A DNA stretch of 6,690 nt from an uncultured Clostridia bacterium (GCA_946408865.1 CAMJTZ010000105.1:1-6690); one strand, 5' to 3'; positions 1 to 5,440 are shown, numbered from the stretch's first letter. The notes: a model not told the origin generated them from the sequence alone. Made by a program: numbers and translations.

Positions 1-2
1 AT

Positions 3-752
3 GAGGGCATACGTCTTCTGCATATGGTCGGTCTTGCGGAGAAGGTCCTCAACTATCCGGATGAGCTTTCCGGCGGCCAGAAGCAGCGGATTGCCATTGC
101 CCGCACCCTGGCGATGGATCCGGATATCATTCTTTTCGACGAGCCTACCAGCGCCCTGGATCCCACCATGGTCGGCGAAGTCCAGTCTGTCATCCGTGAC
201 CTCTCGAAAACCGGCAAAACACTGATGATTGTGACCCATGAAATGAAGTTCGCACGTAGCATCAGCAACCGGGTTTTCTTCATGGATGAAGGGGGCATCT
301 GCGAGGACGGAACGCCAGAGCAGATTTTTGACAATCCGCAGAATGAAAGCACCCGCCGCTTTGTCCGCCGACTCAAAGCGCTGGACCTGCGCATTTCAGG
401 CCGGGATTATGATTTCCTGGCGCTGGAGGGTGAAATAGAGAAATACTGTATCAAAAACCGCCTTCCCTGGAAGCTGACCCAGCAGCTGCGCCTGGCTTAT
501 GAGGAAATCATTCAGCAGCTTCTGCTCCCTGTGGTGAAGGATTCCGGAATTGACACGTCCATTGAGTATTCGGAAGAGGACTGTTCTGTGGAAATGACGG
601 TCCGGTATGCCGCTCCGGCCCTGGATATCCTGGAGAAGGGAGACGAGCTCTCCCTGAAAGTCCTGAAGAGCACCATGTCCGAGCCCGCCTGGTCCTGGAA
701 TGAAAAGGATGCCCTCCCTAACCGGCTCCTCCTCCGCTTCCGGGCGGATTAA
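3..752 (+). CDS. Amino-acid (GlnQ/HisP-type) ABC transporter ATP-binding protein with GHKL-like C-terminal extension, 5'-truncated by window edge
   Basis: ATPase subunit that would power uptake of a polar amino acid through a membrane permease. The reading frame is open at the left edge, and about 115 N-terminal residues (Walker A, Q-loop) lie outside. Visible, numbering from the first complete codon: ABC signature LSGGQKQR (residues 22-29), Walker B IILFDEPTSALD (42-53) and H-loop histidine in IVTHEM (79). These are intact and typical of the GlnQ/HisP group. The ordinary family ends near residue 125; this protein runs on for about 125 more residues. The extension contains LRLAYEEIIQQLL (162-174), which resembles the N-box helix of RsbW/SpoIIAB-type ATPases, then alternating beta-like segments ending NRLLLRF. 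The N-box asparagine is replaced by Gln172 and no DxGxG loop is seen, so ATP binding by the extension is doubtful. Transporter ATPase identity is secure; the extension's fold is inference. Confidence 0.95.
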   Translation, partial: EGIRLLHMVGLAEKVLNYPDELSGGQKQRIAIARTLAMDPDIILFDEPTSALDPTMVGEVQSVIRDLSKTGKTLMIVTHEMKFARSISNRVFFMDEGGICEDGTPEQIFDNPQNESTRRFVRRLKALDLRISGRDYDFLALEGEIEKYCIKNRLPWKLTQQLRLAYEEIIQQLLLPVVKDSGIDTSIEYSEEDCSVEMTVRYAAPALDILEKGDELSLKVLKSTMSEPAWSWNEKDALPNRLLLRFRAD

Positions 753-772
753 TCCCGGTGGAATAAAGCCGG

Positions 773-807
773 AAAAACGCACTCCCGCAAAAGGAAGTGC
801 GTTTTTT
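773..807. terminator. Bidirectional rho-independent terminator
   Basis: AAAAACGCACT (773-783) pairs with AGTGCGTTTTT (796-806) around a 12-base loop. There is a T6 run at 802-807 on the plus strand, and the A5 run at 773-777 reads as T5 on the minus strand. It sits between the convergent ABC ATPase gene and the small membrane protein gene, so it can end transcription from both sides. Confidence 0.88.
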
Positions 808-849
808 CTCTTGTTTCAGTTTTCATCCGGTTGTTTTTCCGGCAGACCG

Positions 850-1227
850 TTATTCCTTCGCCGCAGCTTTCAGCCACAGTCCCGCAAACAGGAATCCGGC
901 TAACGTCAGGACGTCAAAAAGTATGGTGATCAGGAGGGAGCCTGCCAGATTCGCTGTAACCTGATTGTTGAAGGTGTTTGCATACATGATAATCAGCCGG
1001 ACAAGCAGGAAAGCCGCCGGCAGGAACCAGAAGAAACTGATCATGCCGTTCTGCTTGATCGTCAGGATGACCGCGATGACGAAAGCAGCTGCTGCGAGGA
1101 AAATGAGGAATTCAGACGCGGAGAACGCAGCGATCTGTCTGTACAGTCTGTAGAGGCAGTAGACACTCGCAGCGCAGAGAACCGCTTTCGTGTTCCGCGT
1201 GAAGAGCGTTGCCGGGATCAGGAACAT
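850..1227 (-). CDS. Small four-helix integral membrane protein, unknown function
   Basis: A 125-residue protein with no recognised family. It is almost entirely hydrophobic, with four probable membrane helices near residues 2-24, 38-58, 63-83 and 95-120. Short loops contain RLYRQ and KQN, and a polar stretch NTFNNQ follows helix three. The C-terminus is the charged KAAAKE. No catalytic motif is seen. The ATG at 1227 is preferred because AGGA lies 5 bases upstream; a GTG one codon earlier (1230) is possible, and an in-frame TGA lies just upstream at 1243-1245, so no longer start exists. It lies 110 bases downstream of the DUF2500 gene on the same strand and is convergent with the ABC ATPase gene, sharing the terminator at 773-807. 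The coding call rests on the coherent hydrophobic pattern and gene spacing. Confidence 0.7.
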   Translation of the reverse strand: MFLIPATLFTRNTKAVLCAASVYCLYRLYRQIAAFSASEFLIFLAAAAFVIAVILTIKQNGMISFFWFLPAAFLLVRLIIMYANTFNNQVTANLAGSLLITILFDVLTLAGFLFAGLWLKAAAKE

Positions 1228-1260
1228 CACGATCCTGTTCTTTCATCTGAAAGCAGTTAA

Positions 1261-1307
1261 TGATGCGAAAACCCTTCGTAAAACTGTTCCCGTGCGTTTT
1301 CGCATCA
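1261..1307. repeat. Perfect 12-bp inverted repeat with 23-base loop between two minus-strand genes
   Basis: TGATGCGAAAAC (1261-1272) is matched exactly by its reverse complement GTTTTCGCATCA (1296-1307). It lies downstream of the DUF2500 stop and about 30 bases upstream of the membrane protein start, both on the minus strand. In the minus-strand transcript the stem is followed by TTAACTGC, not a real T-run, so it is not a textbook terminator. A smaller alternative hairpin, TGCG-AAAA-CGCA, uses the 5' arm of that transcript and excludes the long stem. It could be a weak terminator, an attenuator or an RNA-stability element. Confidence 0.7.
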
Positions 1308-1340
1308 CTAAAGCATACAATCTGTGAATTTGCAATACTT

Positions 1341-1730
1341 TTATCTTTCAAATCCGAGGTACCGGGTTCCCTGCCAGGTCAGTTCCCCGCTGTCGCCTTC
1401 CGCGAGCATGCCGTATTCCCCGTCGTTGACGTGGAATTCGAGGCGTTTGCCGTTTTCCAGCTCAAAGGTGACGAAGTAGCGGGTCGTGGTGGAGGAAGTG
1501 GTATCCGCCATAATATCCGAGCGAAGGCGATGACCGCCCATGCCGGATACCTTCATGCGTTTGGTAACGACCCTGGCCTTCCCGGTCTCCCGGGGAGAAT
1601 GGTTATTCTTGTTCCAGATGTACAGCCGGCTGCCGATGATCGCGGCAAGGATCACTGCGATAATCACAATGACGATCGTCACCATGGATCCCGTTCCTCC
1701 GTCAGAACCGAAACTTGCTGTATACTCCAT
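1341..1730 (-). CDS. DUF2500 family membrane-anchored protein
   Basis: A 129-residue protein recognised as DUF2500, a family of unknown function found in both clostridia and enterobacteria (YhhM-type). One N-terminal membrane helix spans about residues 16-37 (hydrophobic VTIVIVIIAVILAAII), followed by a basic segment and a soluble beta-rich domain. Family hallmarks visible are ARVVTKRMKVSG near residues 52-63, RYFVTFELENGKRLEF, and the near-invariant tail EYGMLAEGDSGELTWQGTRY followed by LGFER. The length is normal for the family. The start at 1730 is supported by GGGAAGGAA at 1745-1737 (minus strand); an internal Met16 would remove only a short Gly/Ser-rich head. It is transcribed divergently from the TTRAP-like gene. 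Family assignment is confident; function is unknown. Confidence 0.92.
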   Translation of the reverse strand: MEYTASFGSDGGTGSMVTIVIVIIAVILAAIIGSRLYIWNKNNHSPRETGKARVVTKRMKVSGMGGHRLRSDIMADTTSSTTTRYFVTFELENGKRLEFHVNDGEYGMLAEGDSGELTWQGTRYLGFER

Positions 1731-1736
1731 TTAAGG

Positions 1737-1745
1737 TTCCTTCCC
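1737..1745 (-). promoter_or_regulatory. Ribosome binding site of the DUF2500 gene
   Basis: GGGAAGGAA on the minus strand, six bases before the ATG at 1730. It decides the start in favour of 1730 over the internal ATG at 1685. Confidence 0.75.
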
Positions 1746-1847
1746 TTCGATAGATTGACTCTGTTGCATAGCATATCATATTCCGAGCAAATCAAAAAGA
1801 GGGTTTTGAGCAAAATGTGACAATCTGGAACATTATGCCTTCCGTAA

Positions 1848-1876
1848 TTGACCTTGCGAGTCCGGTTGTATACAAT
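1848..1876 (+). promoter_or_regulatory. SigmaA-type promoter for the TTRAP-like / diguanylate cyclase unit
   Basis: -35 TTGACC (1848-1853), a 17-base spacer, and -10 TACAAT (1871-1876). Each hexamer matches the consensus at five of six positions with ideal spacing. Transcription would start near 1883, giving a leader of about 73 bases before the ATG at 1956. Confidence 0.75.
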
Positions 1877-1883
1877 CATCTTT

Positions 1884-1903
1884 GGGAACTGTTTCCCTTT
1901 TTT
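1884..1903 (+). other. Short hairpin with T-run at the 5' end of the predicted transcript
   Basis: GGGAA (1884-1888) pairs with TTCCC (1893-1897) around a four-base loop and is followed by T6 (1898-1903). It begins almost exactly at the predicted +1. The stem is only 5 bp, so it is either a weak early pause/termination signal or a 5'-end stabilising hairpin. Confidence 0.4.
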
Positions 1904-1937
1904 CTTCCTTGTCCGTGGACAGAAGAACACCCATCAC

Positions 1938-1946
1938 GGAAGGAGG
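1938..1946 (+). promoter_or_regulatory. Strong ribosome binding site setting the start at 1956
   Basis: GGAAGGAGG nine bases upstream of the ATG. It rules out the longer in-frame start at 1848. Confidence 0.85.
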
Positions 1947-1955
1947 CCATCTCTG

Positions 1956-2198
1956 ATGAGCGCGTTAACTGAAGAAGAACTGAGCCTGATCAGCACATGC
2001 AATTACGAAAGCCGCGACGGGCTGATCGACGAACTGAGCTGGCTGCTGGGCACGCTGAGCCCGGAAGAAAAGCACCTGGCCGGCCTTATTTCCGGCGTTG
2101 TACAGAAGCTGGAAAAAATGACCCGCGAGGAATACCGTTCTTTTGCCGCAGCCATTGTCCCGGAGAAAGGTCCGCGGCATTTCGACCTTGGTCTCTGA
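1956..2198 (+). CDS. TTRAP-like small helical protein (80 aa)
   Basis: An acidic, all-helical-looking protein. The pattern LTEEELSLI near the N-terminus, then SRDGLIDEL (19-27), LSPEEKHL (34-41) and KLEKMTREEY (51-60), resembles TTRAP, the 'transposon-transfer assisting protein' family of clostridial conjugative elements. It is slightly longer than typical members because of a C-terminal tail (EKGPRHFDLGL). No catalytic motif is seen. The ATG at 1956 is chosen because GGAAGGAGG (1938-1946) lies nine bases upstream; the same frame is open back to an ATG at 1848, but that one lies inside the promoter. It sits 29 bases upstream of the diguanylate cyclase gene, so the two are probably co-transcribed. 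No relaxase, integrase or other element gene is in the window. The family match is by pattern only and moderately sure. Confidence 0.82.
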   Translation: MSALTEEELSLISTCNYESRDGLIDELSWLLGTLSPEEKHLAGLISGVVQKLEKMTREEYRSFAAAIVPEKGPRHFDLGL

Positions 2199-2227
2199 AA
2201 CCGTATTCTGACTAAATGAGGATTTTT

Positions 2228-3334
2228 ATGAAACAGATACAGAAATTTATCCGCTATATGAACCCTTCCATTGATAAAGATATACAGACCGATATCGATC
2301 GGCGTTGTCTCCACAGCATCCGTGTAATCTCGCTGGTCTGTATTCTCTTTGAAACGCTGACGCTGATTGTTTTTCTCTCTGCCCATGTCCGGAATTTTGA
2401 TCAGAACGCGCTTGTTACCCTGCTCTGTGTCACTTATTGCATCGCACTTTGCGTCTTCGGCGTTTTTCTTTCCGGACGCATGCTGAAAAACAAAAATCTG
2501 CCGCATAACCGTTTCTTCCTTTTCAAAATCTTTTTCTTTGCAGCCTTCAACATCTGGGCGATCTTTGTGGACTACGGCCATTACTGCCGGGGAGAGCAGA
2601 TGCTGACCTTCTACGCGGTAAATCTGCTGATGATCTGTTTCGTCATTTTCAGGCCATGGATCGGAACGCTGCTGATCGGCGCGTCCTTTACCGGGCTTTT
2701 TATTCCCCTGTATATTTATAACCGGGCTGCAGATCTGGAGGTGCTGAACCTGATCGTGCTTGCGCTGGCATCCATCGCGTCCAACGCGATCCGCTGCCAT
2801 GTCCAGATTCGTGTTTCCGCCGATAAAATGCGGCTGATCGAGGCCAACAAGGCGCTGGACGCGGCCAGCCGCCGGGACGGTCTGACCGGTTTGCAGAACC
2901 GGCTGGCGCTTGAGGCGGACGTTTCCCGGATGAACGGCCGGAAACTGACAGCCTATATGATCGACATCAATTATTTCAAGGAACTGAACGACCGTTACGG
3001 TCATATCGCGGGTGATACAATCCTGCGGGATGTGAGTGATGCGCTGAATCATCTGTTCCCCGGCGGATATTATTACCGCTACGGCGGAGATGAGTTCCTC
3101 GTACTGACCCATAAGCTTCCGGAAGACAATTACGGCGCGGATACCTATGAATTCATGCAGGAGAAATACGGCGTGAACGTATCGCTTTCGATCGGAAACG
3201 CGCAGGGCTGTCCGGCGAACACAGAAGAGCTTTTCGGCCTGATTTCGCAGGCGGACAAAGCGCTCTATACCACCAAAGCGCGTACGCATTCCGCAGAGTT
3301 CGGCGGGCATGACCGGCGGAAATCAAACCGGTAG
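2228..3334 (+). CDS. Membrane diguanylate cyclase (GGDEF domain, six-helix N-terminal region)
   Basis: Predicted to make cyclic di-GMP from two GTP at the inner face of the membrane. The N-terminal half has about six membrane helices (near residues 32-53, 62-84, 97-113, 123-141, 142-163, 169-187) and resembles no sensor domain I can name. A helical linker leads to a GGDEF domain (about 214-355). It opens with RRDGLTGLQNR and has Asp246, Asn254 and Asp263 in the DxxxFKxxND...GHxxGD block (equivalent to PleD Asp327, Asn335, Asp344). The active-site loop RYGGDEF (GGDEF at 286-290) is intact, as is the closing ADKALYTTK. The inhibitory RxxD site is absent (Phe-Pro-Gly-Gly at 277-280). The start at 2228 is favoured by GAGGA five bases upstream; an ATG at 2216 would add four residues. 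Catalytic competence is well supported; the input signal is unknown. Confidence 0.95.
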   Translation: MKQIQKFIRYMNPSIDKDIQTDIDRRCLHSIRVISLVCILFETLTLIVFLSAHVRNFDQNALVTLLCVTYCIALCVFGVFLSGRMLKNKNLPHNRFFLFKIFFFAAFNIWAIFVDYGHYCRGEQMLTFYAVNLLMICFVIFRPWIGTLLIGASFTGLFIPLYIYNRAADLEVLNLIVLALASIASNAIRCHVQIRVSADKMRLIEANKALDAASRRDGLTGLQNRLALEADVSRMNGRKLTAYMIDINYFKELNDRYGHIAGDTILRDVSDALNHLFPGGYYYRYGGDEFLVLTHKLPEDNYGADTYEFMQEKYGVNVSLSIGNAQGCPANTEELFGLISQADKALYTTKARTHSAEFGGHDRRKSNR

Positions 3335-3344
3335 TCGGAAACCA

Positions 3345-3373
3345 TGGAAACGTCTTTTTCCGCGATGTATAAT
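3345..3373 (+). promoter_or_regulatory. Promoter for the lipoprotein / YdcF-like unit
   Basis: -35-like TGGAAA (3345-3350), a 17-base spacer, and a perfect -10 TATAAT (3368-3373). The predicted start near 3380 gives a leader of about 70 bases. A 6-bp stem, CGGAAA (3336-3341) with TTTCCG (3357-3362), overlaps the -35 region but lacks a trailing T-run, so it is a poor terminator for the preceding cyclase gene. Confidence 0.6.
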
Positions 3374-3449
3374 TCACGGTTGAATCATTCGTCAAAAAAT
3401 CGTATCCTGTAACGGGTATTTCATATACAGTTGTAAAGGAGATCTGAAA

Positions 3450-4088
3450 ATGAAAAAGATCCTCTCAGTCCTTCTTGTCCTCACGGTCTTGCTCTCCGCC
3501 TGCGCGCCCGCTGTCGCTGACAGCCCGGATTATCGGGCTGTCGGGCTCAGAGTAACAGGCCTCCTTGACGAAATGGTGCAGAGCAGGGACTATCTCCGCC
3601 TCTTCGTGCAGGGGGATAATCTGCTGGATCTGCTGTCTTCCATGTTCGATACCGGTGATTATGGAACGCCGGTCGCGGTCTACCGCCTGGAGCAGCAGGA
3701 TTCGCGCGAATGGATGGAATCCCTGATGTCGGAGGAGGAACGGGCCTGGCTGAACGGCCTGTCCCCTGCCCTGCAGGAACAGATTTTCACCCGGATCAGC
3801 GGCATCTCCCTCATGGCCACCCAGATCAATGCGAAACAAGGAGCGGAAGTTCTTTCTGTCGTCAGCGCCCTGCAGGCAGTGCTGCATGATCCTGACCTGA
3901 CAGAGGAAAAGCCCGTCTCGTATCTCTTTGCCTTCAGTAAAGGCATTCCTGTCCTGGTCTCCTTTGGCTGGCATCAGGCCACCGGCATGTTTGTCGCCAT
4001 TGATCCCGCGGATGCGCAGTCGCAGGACAGGCTGCAGGAGATTCTGTCGCCCTACGGCATCACAGTCACGCCGGCAGACCTTCCGTAA
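3450..4088 (+). CDS. Predicted secreted lipoprotein, unknown family
   Basis: A 212-residue exported protein. The N-terminus is a classical signal peptide: Lys2-Lys3, a hydrophobic core, then lipobox Leu-Ser-Ala-Cys with Cys18 as the lipidation site. Signal peptidase I cleavage after Ala-Val-Ala (21-23) is an alternative. The mature part is rich in helix formers and acidic (SEEERAWLNGL, ALQEQIFTRI), with a C-terminal alpha/beta-looking segment around VSYLFAFSKG and GMFVAIDP. No enzyme motif is recognised. The start is firm: AAAGGAG (3435-3441) lies eight bases upstream. It lies 36 bases ahead of the YdcF-like gene, which has a near-identical ribosome binding site (AAAGGAGATC), so both are probably translated from one message at the cell surface. 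Coding status is sure; function is unknown. Confidence 0.9.
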   Translation: MKKILSVLLVLTVLLSACAPAVADSPDYRAVGLRVTGLLDEMVQSRDYLRLFVQGDNLLDLLSSMFDTGDYGTPVAVYRLEQQDSREWMESLMSEEERAWLNGLSPALQEQIFTRISGISLMATQINAKQGAEVLSVVSALQAVLHDPDLTEEKPVSYLFAFSKGIPVLVSFGWHQATGMFVAIDPADAQSQDRLQEILSPYGITVTPADLP

Positions 4089-4124
4089 TTTGAAGCGCAA
4101 AAATGAAAAAAGGAGATCCGACAA

Positions 4125-4985
4125 ATGAAACATATCATATCTGTGTTTCTCTCTGTTCTGCTGATGATCGCGCCCGCCCTGGCGGTAGGCGAAACGGCGG
4201 CGGTGCCCAGCGTGCAGGATACGATCCGGCAGCTGGTTCTCTATTACAGCGCCTACGGCAGTGAGGCGGACGAAAAAACCGCGGAACTGCTGGCGGAACT
4301 GCAGGCAGCTGATCCCGTTGCGGGTGCGAAATGGGCGAGCATCCTTCAGCTTTGGAAGGATGTGAATACGTCTCTTGAAATCCATGAGAACAATCTCCCG
4401 GATGGTCTTCCGGATACCGATGAGCTGTGCCTCGTTACGCTTGGCTTCCAGCTGAATCCGGACGGAAGCATGAAAAAAGAGCTGATCGAAAGGCTGAAGG
4501 TTGCCAAAGCCTGCGCGGAAAAATATCCGAACGCGCTCCTCGTGTGCACCGGCGGCCCCACTGCTTCAGGCAGTCCGGAGGCCACGGAAGCCGGCGAGAT
4601 GGCGAAATGGCTCATTGAAAACGGCGTCGATCCGCAGCGCGTGATTGTGGAAAATCGATCCCTGACCACCGCGCAGAACGCGATCTATACCTGGAAGATC
4701 CTGTCGGAGCAGTATCCCCGGGTCCGCAAGCTGGCTGTCATCTCCAGCGATTATCATATTGCGACCGGCGTGCTCCTCTTCGGCGCTGAGGCAACCCTCC
4801 TCGCCGAAGAGGCCGGTAAGGAAGCCATGACGGTCGTCTCCAACGCTGCCTGGCCCGCCCCTTCCGGCAGTCTCTCCCGCAGTTTTCAGGCCGGGGCGCT
4901 CATCGAACTGTCCGGCGATGTGAAAACCGCCTTTGAAATCTATTACGATACCTACGACATTCACGATCTGCCGCCCCTGGAATAA
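4125..4985 (+). CDS. Secreted YdcF/SanA-like protein (DUF218 domain)
   Basis: A 286-residue exported protein. A signal peptide (about residues 1-20, ending Ala-Leu-Ala) is followed by a helical spacer of roughly 75 residues and a DUF218 Rossmann-like domain (about 98-250). Family features visible are LVTLGFQLNPDGSMKKELIERL-type N-motif (conserved Gly, Asp-Gly, Arg-Leu), LLVCTGGPTA, TEAGEMAKWLIENGVDPQRV, the ENRSLTTAQNA block, and VISSDYHI (Asp209-Tyr-His211) in place of the usual TSxFHxxRA. DUF218 proteins such as SanA and ElyC/YdcF are linked to envelope integrity and peptidoglycan or lipid-carrier metabolism, but the reaction is not settled. Most characterised members are membrane-anchored; this one appears released or anchored by an uncleaved signal. 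AAAGGAG (4109-4115) supports the start. It is the second gene of a unit ended by the terminator at 5135-5167. Confidence 0.93.
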   Translation: MKHIISVFLSVLLMIAPALAVGETAAVPSVQDTIRQLVLYYSAYGSEADEKTAELLAELQAADPVAGAKWASILQLWKDVNTSLEIHENNLPDGLPDTDELCLVTLGFQLNPDGSMKKELIERLKVAKACAEKYPNALLVCTGGPTASGSPEATEAGEMAKWLIENGVDPQRVIVENRSLTTAQNAIYTWKILSEQYPRVRKLAVISSDYHIATGVLLFGAEATLLAEEAGKEAMTVVSNAAWPAPSGSLSRSFQAGALIELSGDVKTAFEIYYDTYDIHDLPPLE

Positions 4986-5000
4986 CATGGGGGGATCTTT

Positions 5001-5069
5001 TTGGAAGATGTTTCGCTGGAGGATGCGATCATCGTTTACCTGTTCTGTATGGGACGGAATCAGCCATAG
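5001..5069 (+). CDS. Possible 22-residue short reading frame after the YdcF-like gene (tentative)
   Basis: A TTG start at 5001 follows a G-rich GGGGGGA (4989-4995) and encodes a 22-residue acidic/hydrophobic peptide (beginning LEDVSLEDAIIVYLF) before TAG at 5067-5069. It lies just after the YdcF-like stop and before the terminator. The composition looks protein-like, but the start codon is weak and the frame is short, so chance is a serious alternative. It may be a remnant of a longer gene. Confidence 0.15.
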   Translation: MEDVSLEDAIIVYLFCMGRNQP

Positions 5070-5134
5070 ACACCGGACTTTTCACCGTCCCGTTTTTCCG
5101 TATCATACCGGCTGAAAGCAATTTGAAACGGTAC

Positions 5135-5167
5135 GGCTGCCCCGATTCTGTGGGGCAGCCTTTTTTT
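5135..5167 (+). terminator. Strong rho-independent terminator of the lipoprotein / YdcF-like unit
   Basis: A perfect 9-bp GC-rich stem, GGCTGCCCC (5135-5143) with GGGGCAGCC (5152-5160), has an 8-base loop and is followed directly by T7 (5161-5167). Confidence 0.95.
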
Positions 5168-5172
5168 GTCGG

Positions 5173-5206
5173 AAAAAGGCGGCCGCGGTTCCGAACCGCA
5201 GCCGCC
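5173..5206 (-). terminator. Rho-independent terminator for the minus-strand short gene
   Basis: GGCGGC-C-GCGGTT (5178-5190) pairs with AACCGC-A-GCCGCC (5194-5206): twelve base pairs with a single mismatch and a 3-base loop. Read on the minus strand it is followed by T5 (A5 at 5173-5177). It lies six bases from the plus-strand terminator, so the two units end back to back. Confidence 0.8.
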
Positions 5207-5243
5207 TGCCTTTGTCTGTTTTTTCATCAGGTTCCGTGAATGC

Positions 5244-5364
5244 TCACTGAATACCGTTTATGGTTTTAACCAGTTCTTTCCGGTCATAGAAATTGTTATA
5301 GTCCCGGATGAAATAATCCGGATCGACGCCCCTGTCCACATAATGCAATGATCCGTTTCATCAT
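5244..5364 (-). pseudogene. Short gene (about 39 aa) apparently broken by a one-base frameshift
   Basis: The start is well formed: an ATG-ATG pair at 5364, eight bases after AGGAGG. The first frame reads MMKRIIAL and then turns into CGQGRRSG and stops at 5296 after 22 residues. The +1 frame, open from an in-frame stop at the start region, reads convincingly protein-like from 5339: VDRGVDPDYFIRDYNNF, then YDRKELVKTINGIQ and TGA at 5244-5246. Start to stop is 121 bases, one more than a multiple of three, so removing one base near 5337-5343 would give a single ~39-residue acidic/aromatic protein. Promoter, ribosome binding site and terminator are all present, which argues that the unit was recently functional. 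Alternatives are a sequencing error, programmed frameshifting (no classical slippery heptamer is seen), or a real 22-residue peptide. No family is recognised. Confidence 0.5.
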
Positions 5365-5372
5365 AGGGGTAT

Positions 5373-5378
5373 CCTCCT
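5373..5378 (-). promoter_or_regulatory. Ribosome binding site of the minus-strand short gene
   Basis: AGGAGG on the minus strand (within AAGGAGGAT, 5379-5371), eight bases before the ATG at 5364. It is a near-perfect match to the 16S anti-Shine-Dalgarno, which is notable for so short a frame. Confidence 0.7.
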
Positions 5379-5390
5379 TATATAGTATCC

Positions 5391-5440
5391 TGTCTGGCTT
5401 TCCGTTTTTCCCGGATCAGACATGCGTCGTACCTCAGACA
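5391..5440 (-). promoter_or_regulatory. Structured leader with two alternative partners for one segment
   Basis: In the minus-strand transcript the sequence TGTCTGA occurs twice (5440-5434 and 5422-5416). Either copy can pair with the single CAGACA at 5396-5391, about 12 bases upstream of the ribosome binding site. The nearer copy gives the better hairpin because TCCG (5415-5412) and CGGA (5404-5401) add an inner 4-bp helix. It matches no riboswitch class that I recognise. The pairing is seen in sequence; a regulatory role is inference. Confidence 0.35.

Noticed and set aside
1112..1351. A 79-codon minus-strand frame overlapping the ends of both minus-strand genes
   Set aside because: Most of it is a shifted reading of the membrane protein gene; it contains the inverted repeat and has no ribosome binding site of note.
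1260..1820. A 186-codon plus-strand open frame
   Set aside because: It is antisense to the DUF2500 gene, whose family tail is unmistakable, and its end runs into the divergent promoter region.
1832..1837. CATAAT on the minus strand as -10 of the DUF2500 gene
   Set aside because: No -35-like hexamer is found at proper spacing. Another candidate, TATGAT at 1780-1775, also lacks one, so neither is called.
2003..3310. A 435-codon open frame on the minus strand
   Set aside because: It lies opposite the TTRAP-like and GGDEF genes. Its translation is rich in Arg, Gln, His and Pro with no domain pattern, while the plus strand encodes intact catalytic motifs and has its own promoter and ribosome binding sites.
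3465..4385. A 306-codon open frame on the minus strand
   Set aside because: Antisense to the lipoprotein and YdcF-like genes; arginine/glutamine-rich low-complexity translation with no signal, family motif or convincing start.
5166..5351. A 61-codon plus-strand frame after the terminator
   Set aside because: It begins within the terminator T-run, reads through the second terminator hairpin, and has no ribosome binding site; the opposite strand carries the better-supported short gene.
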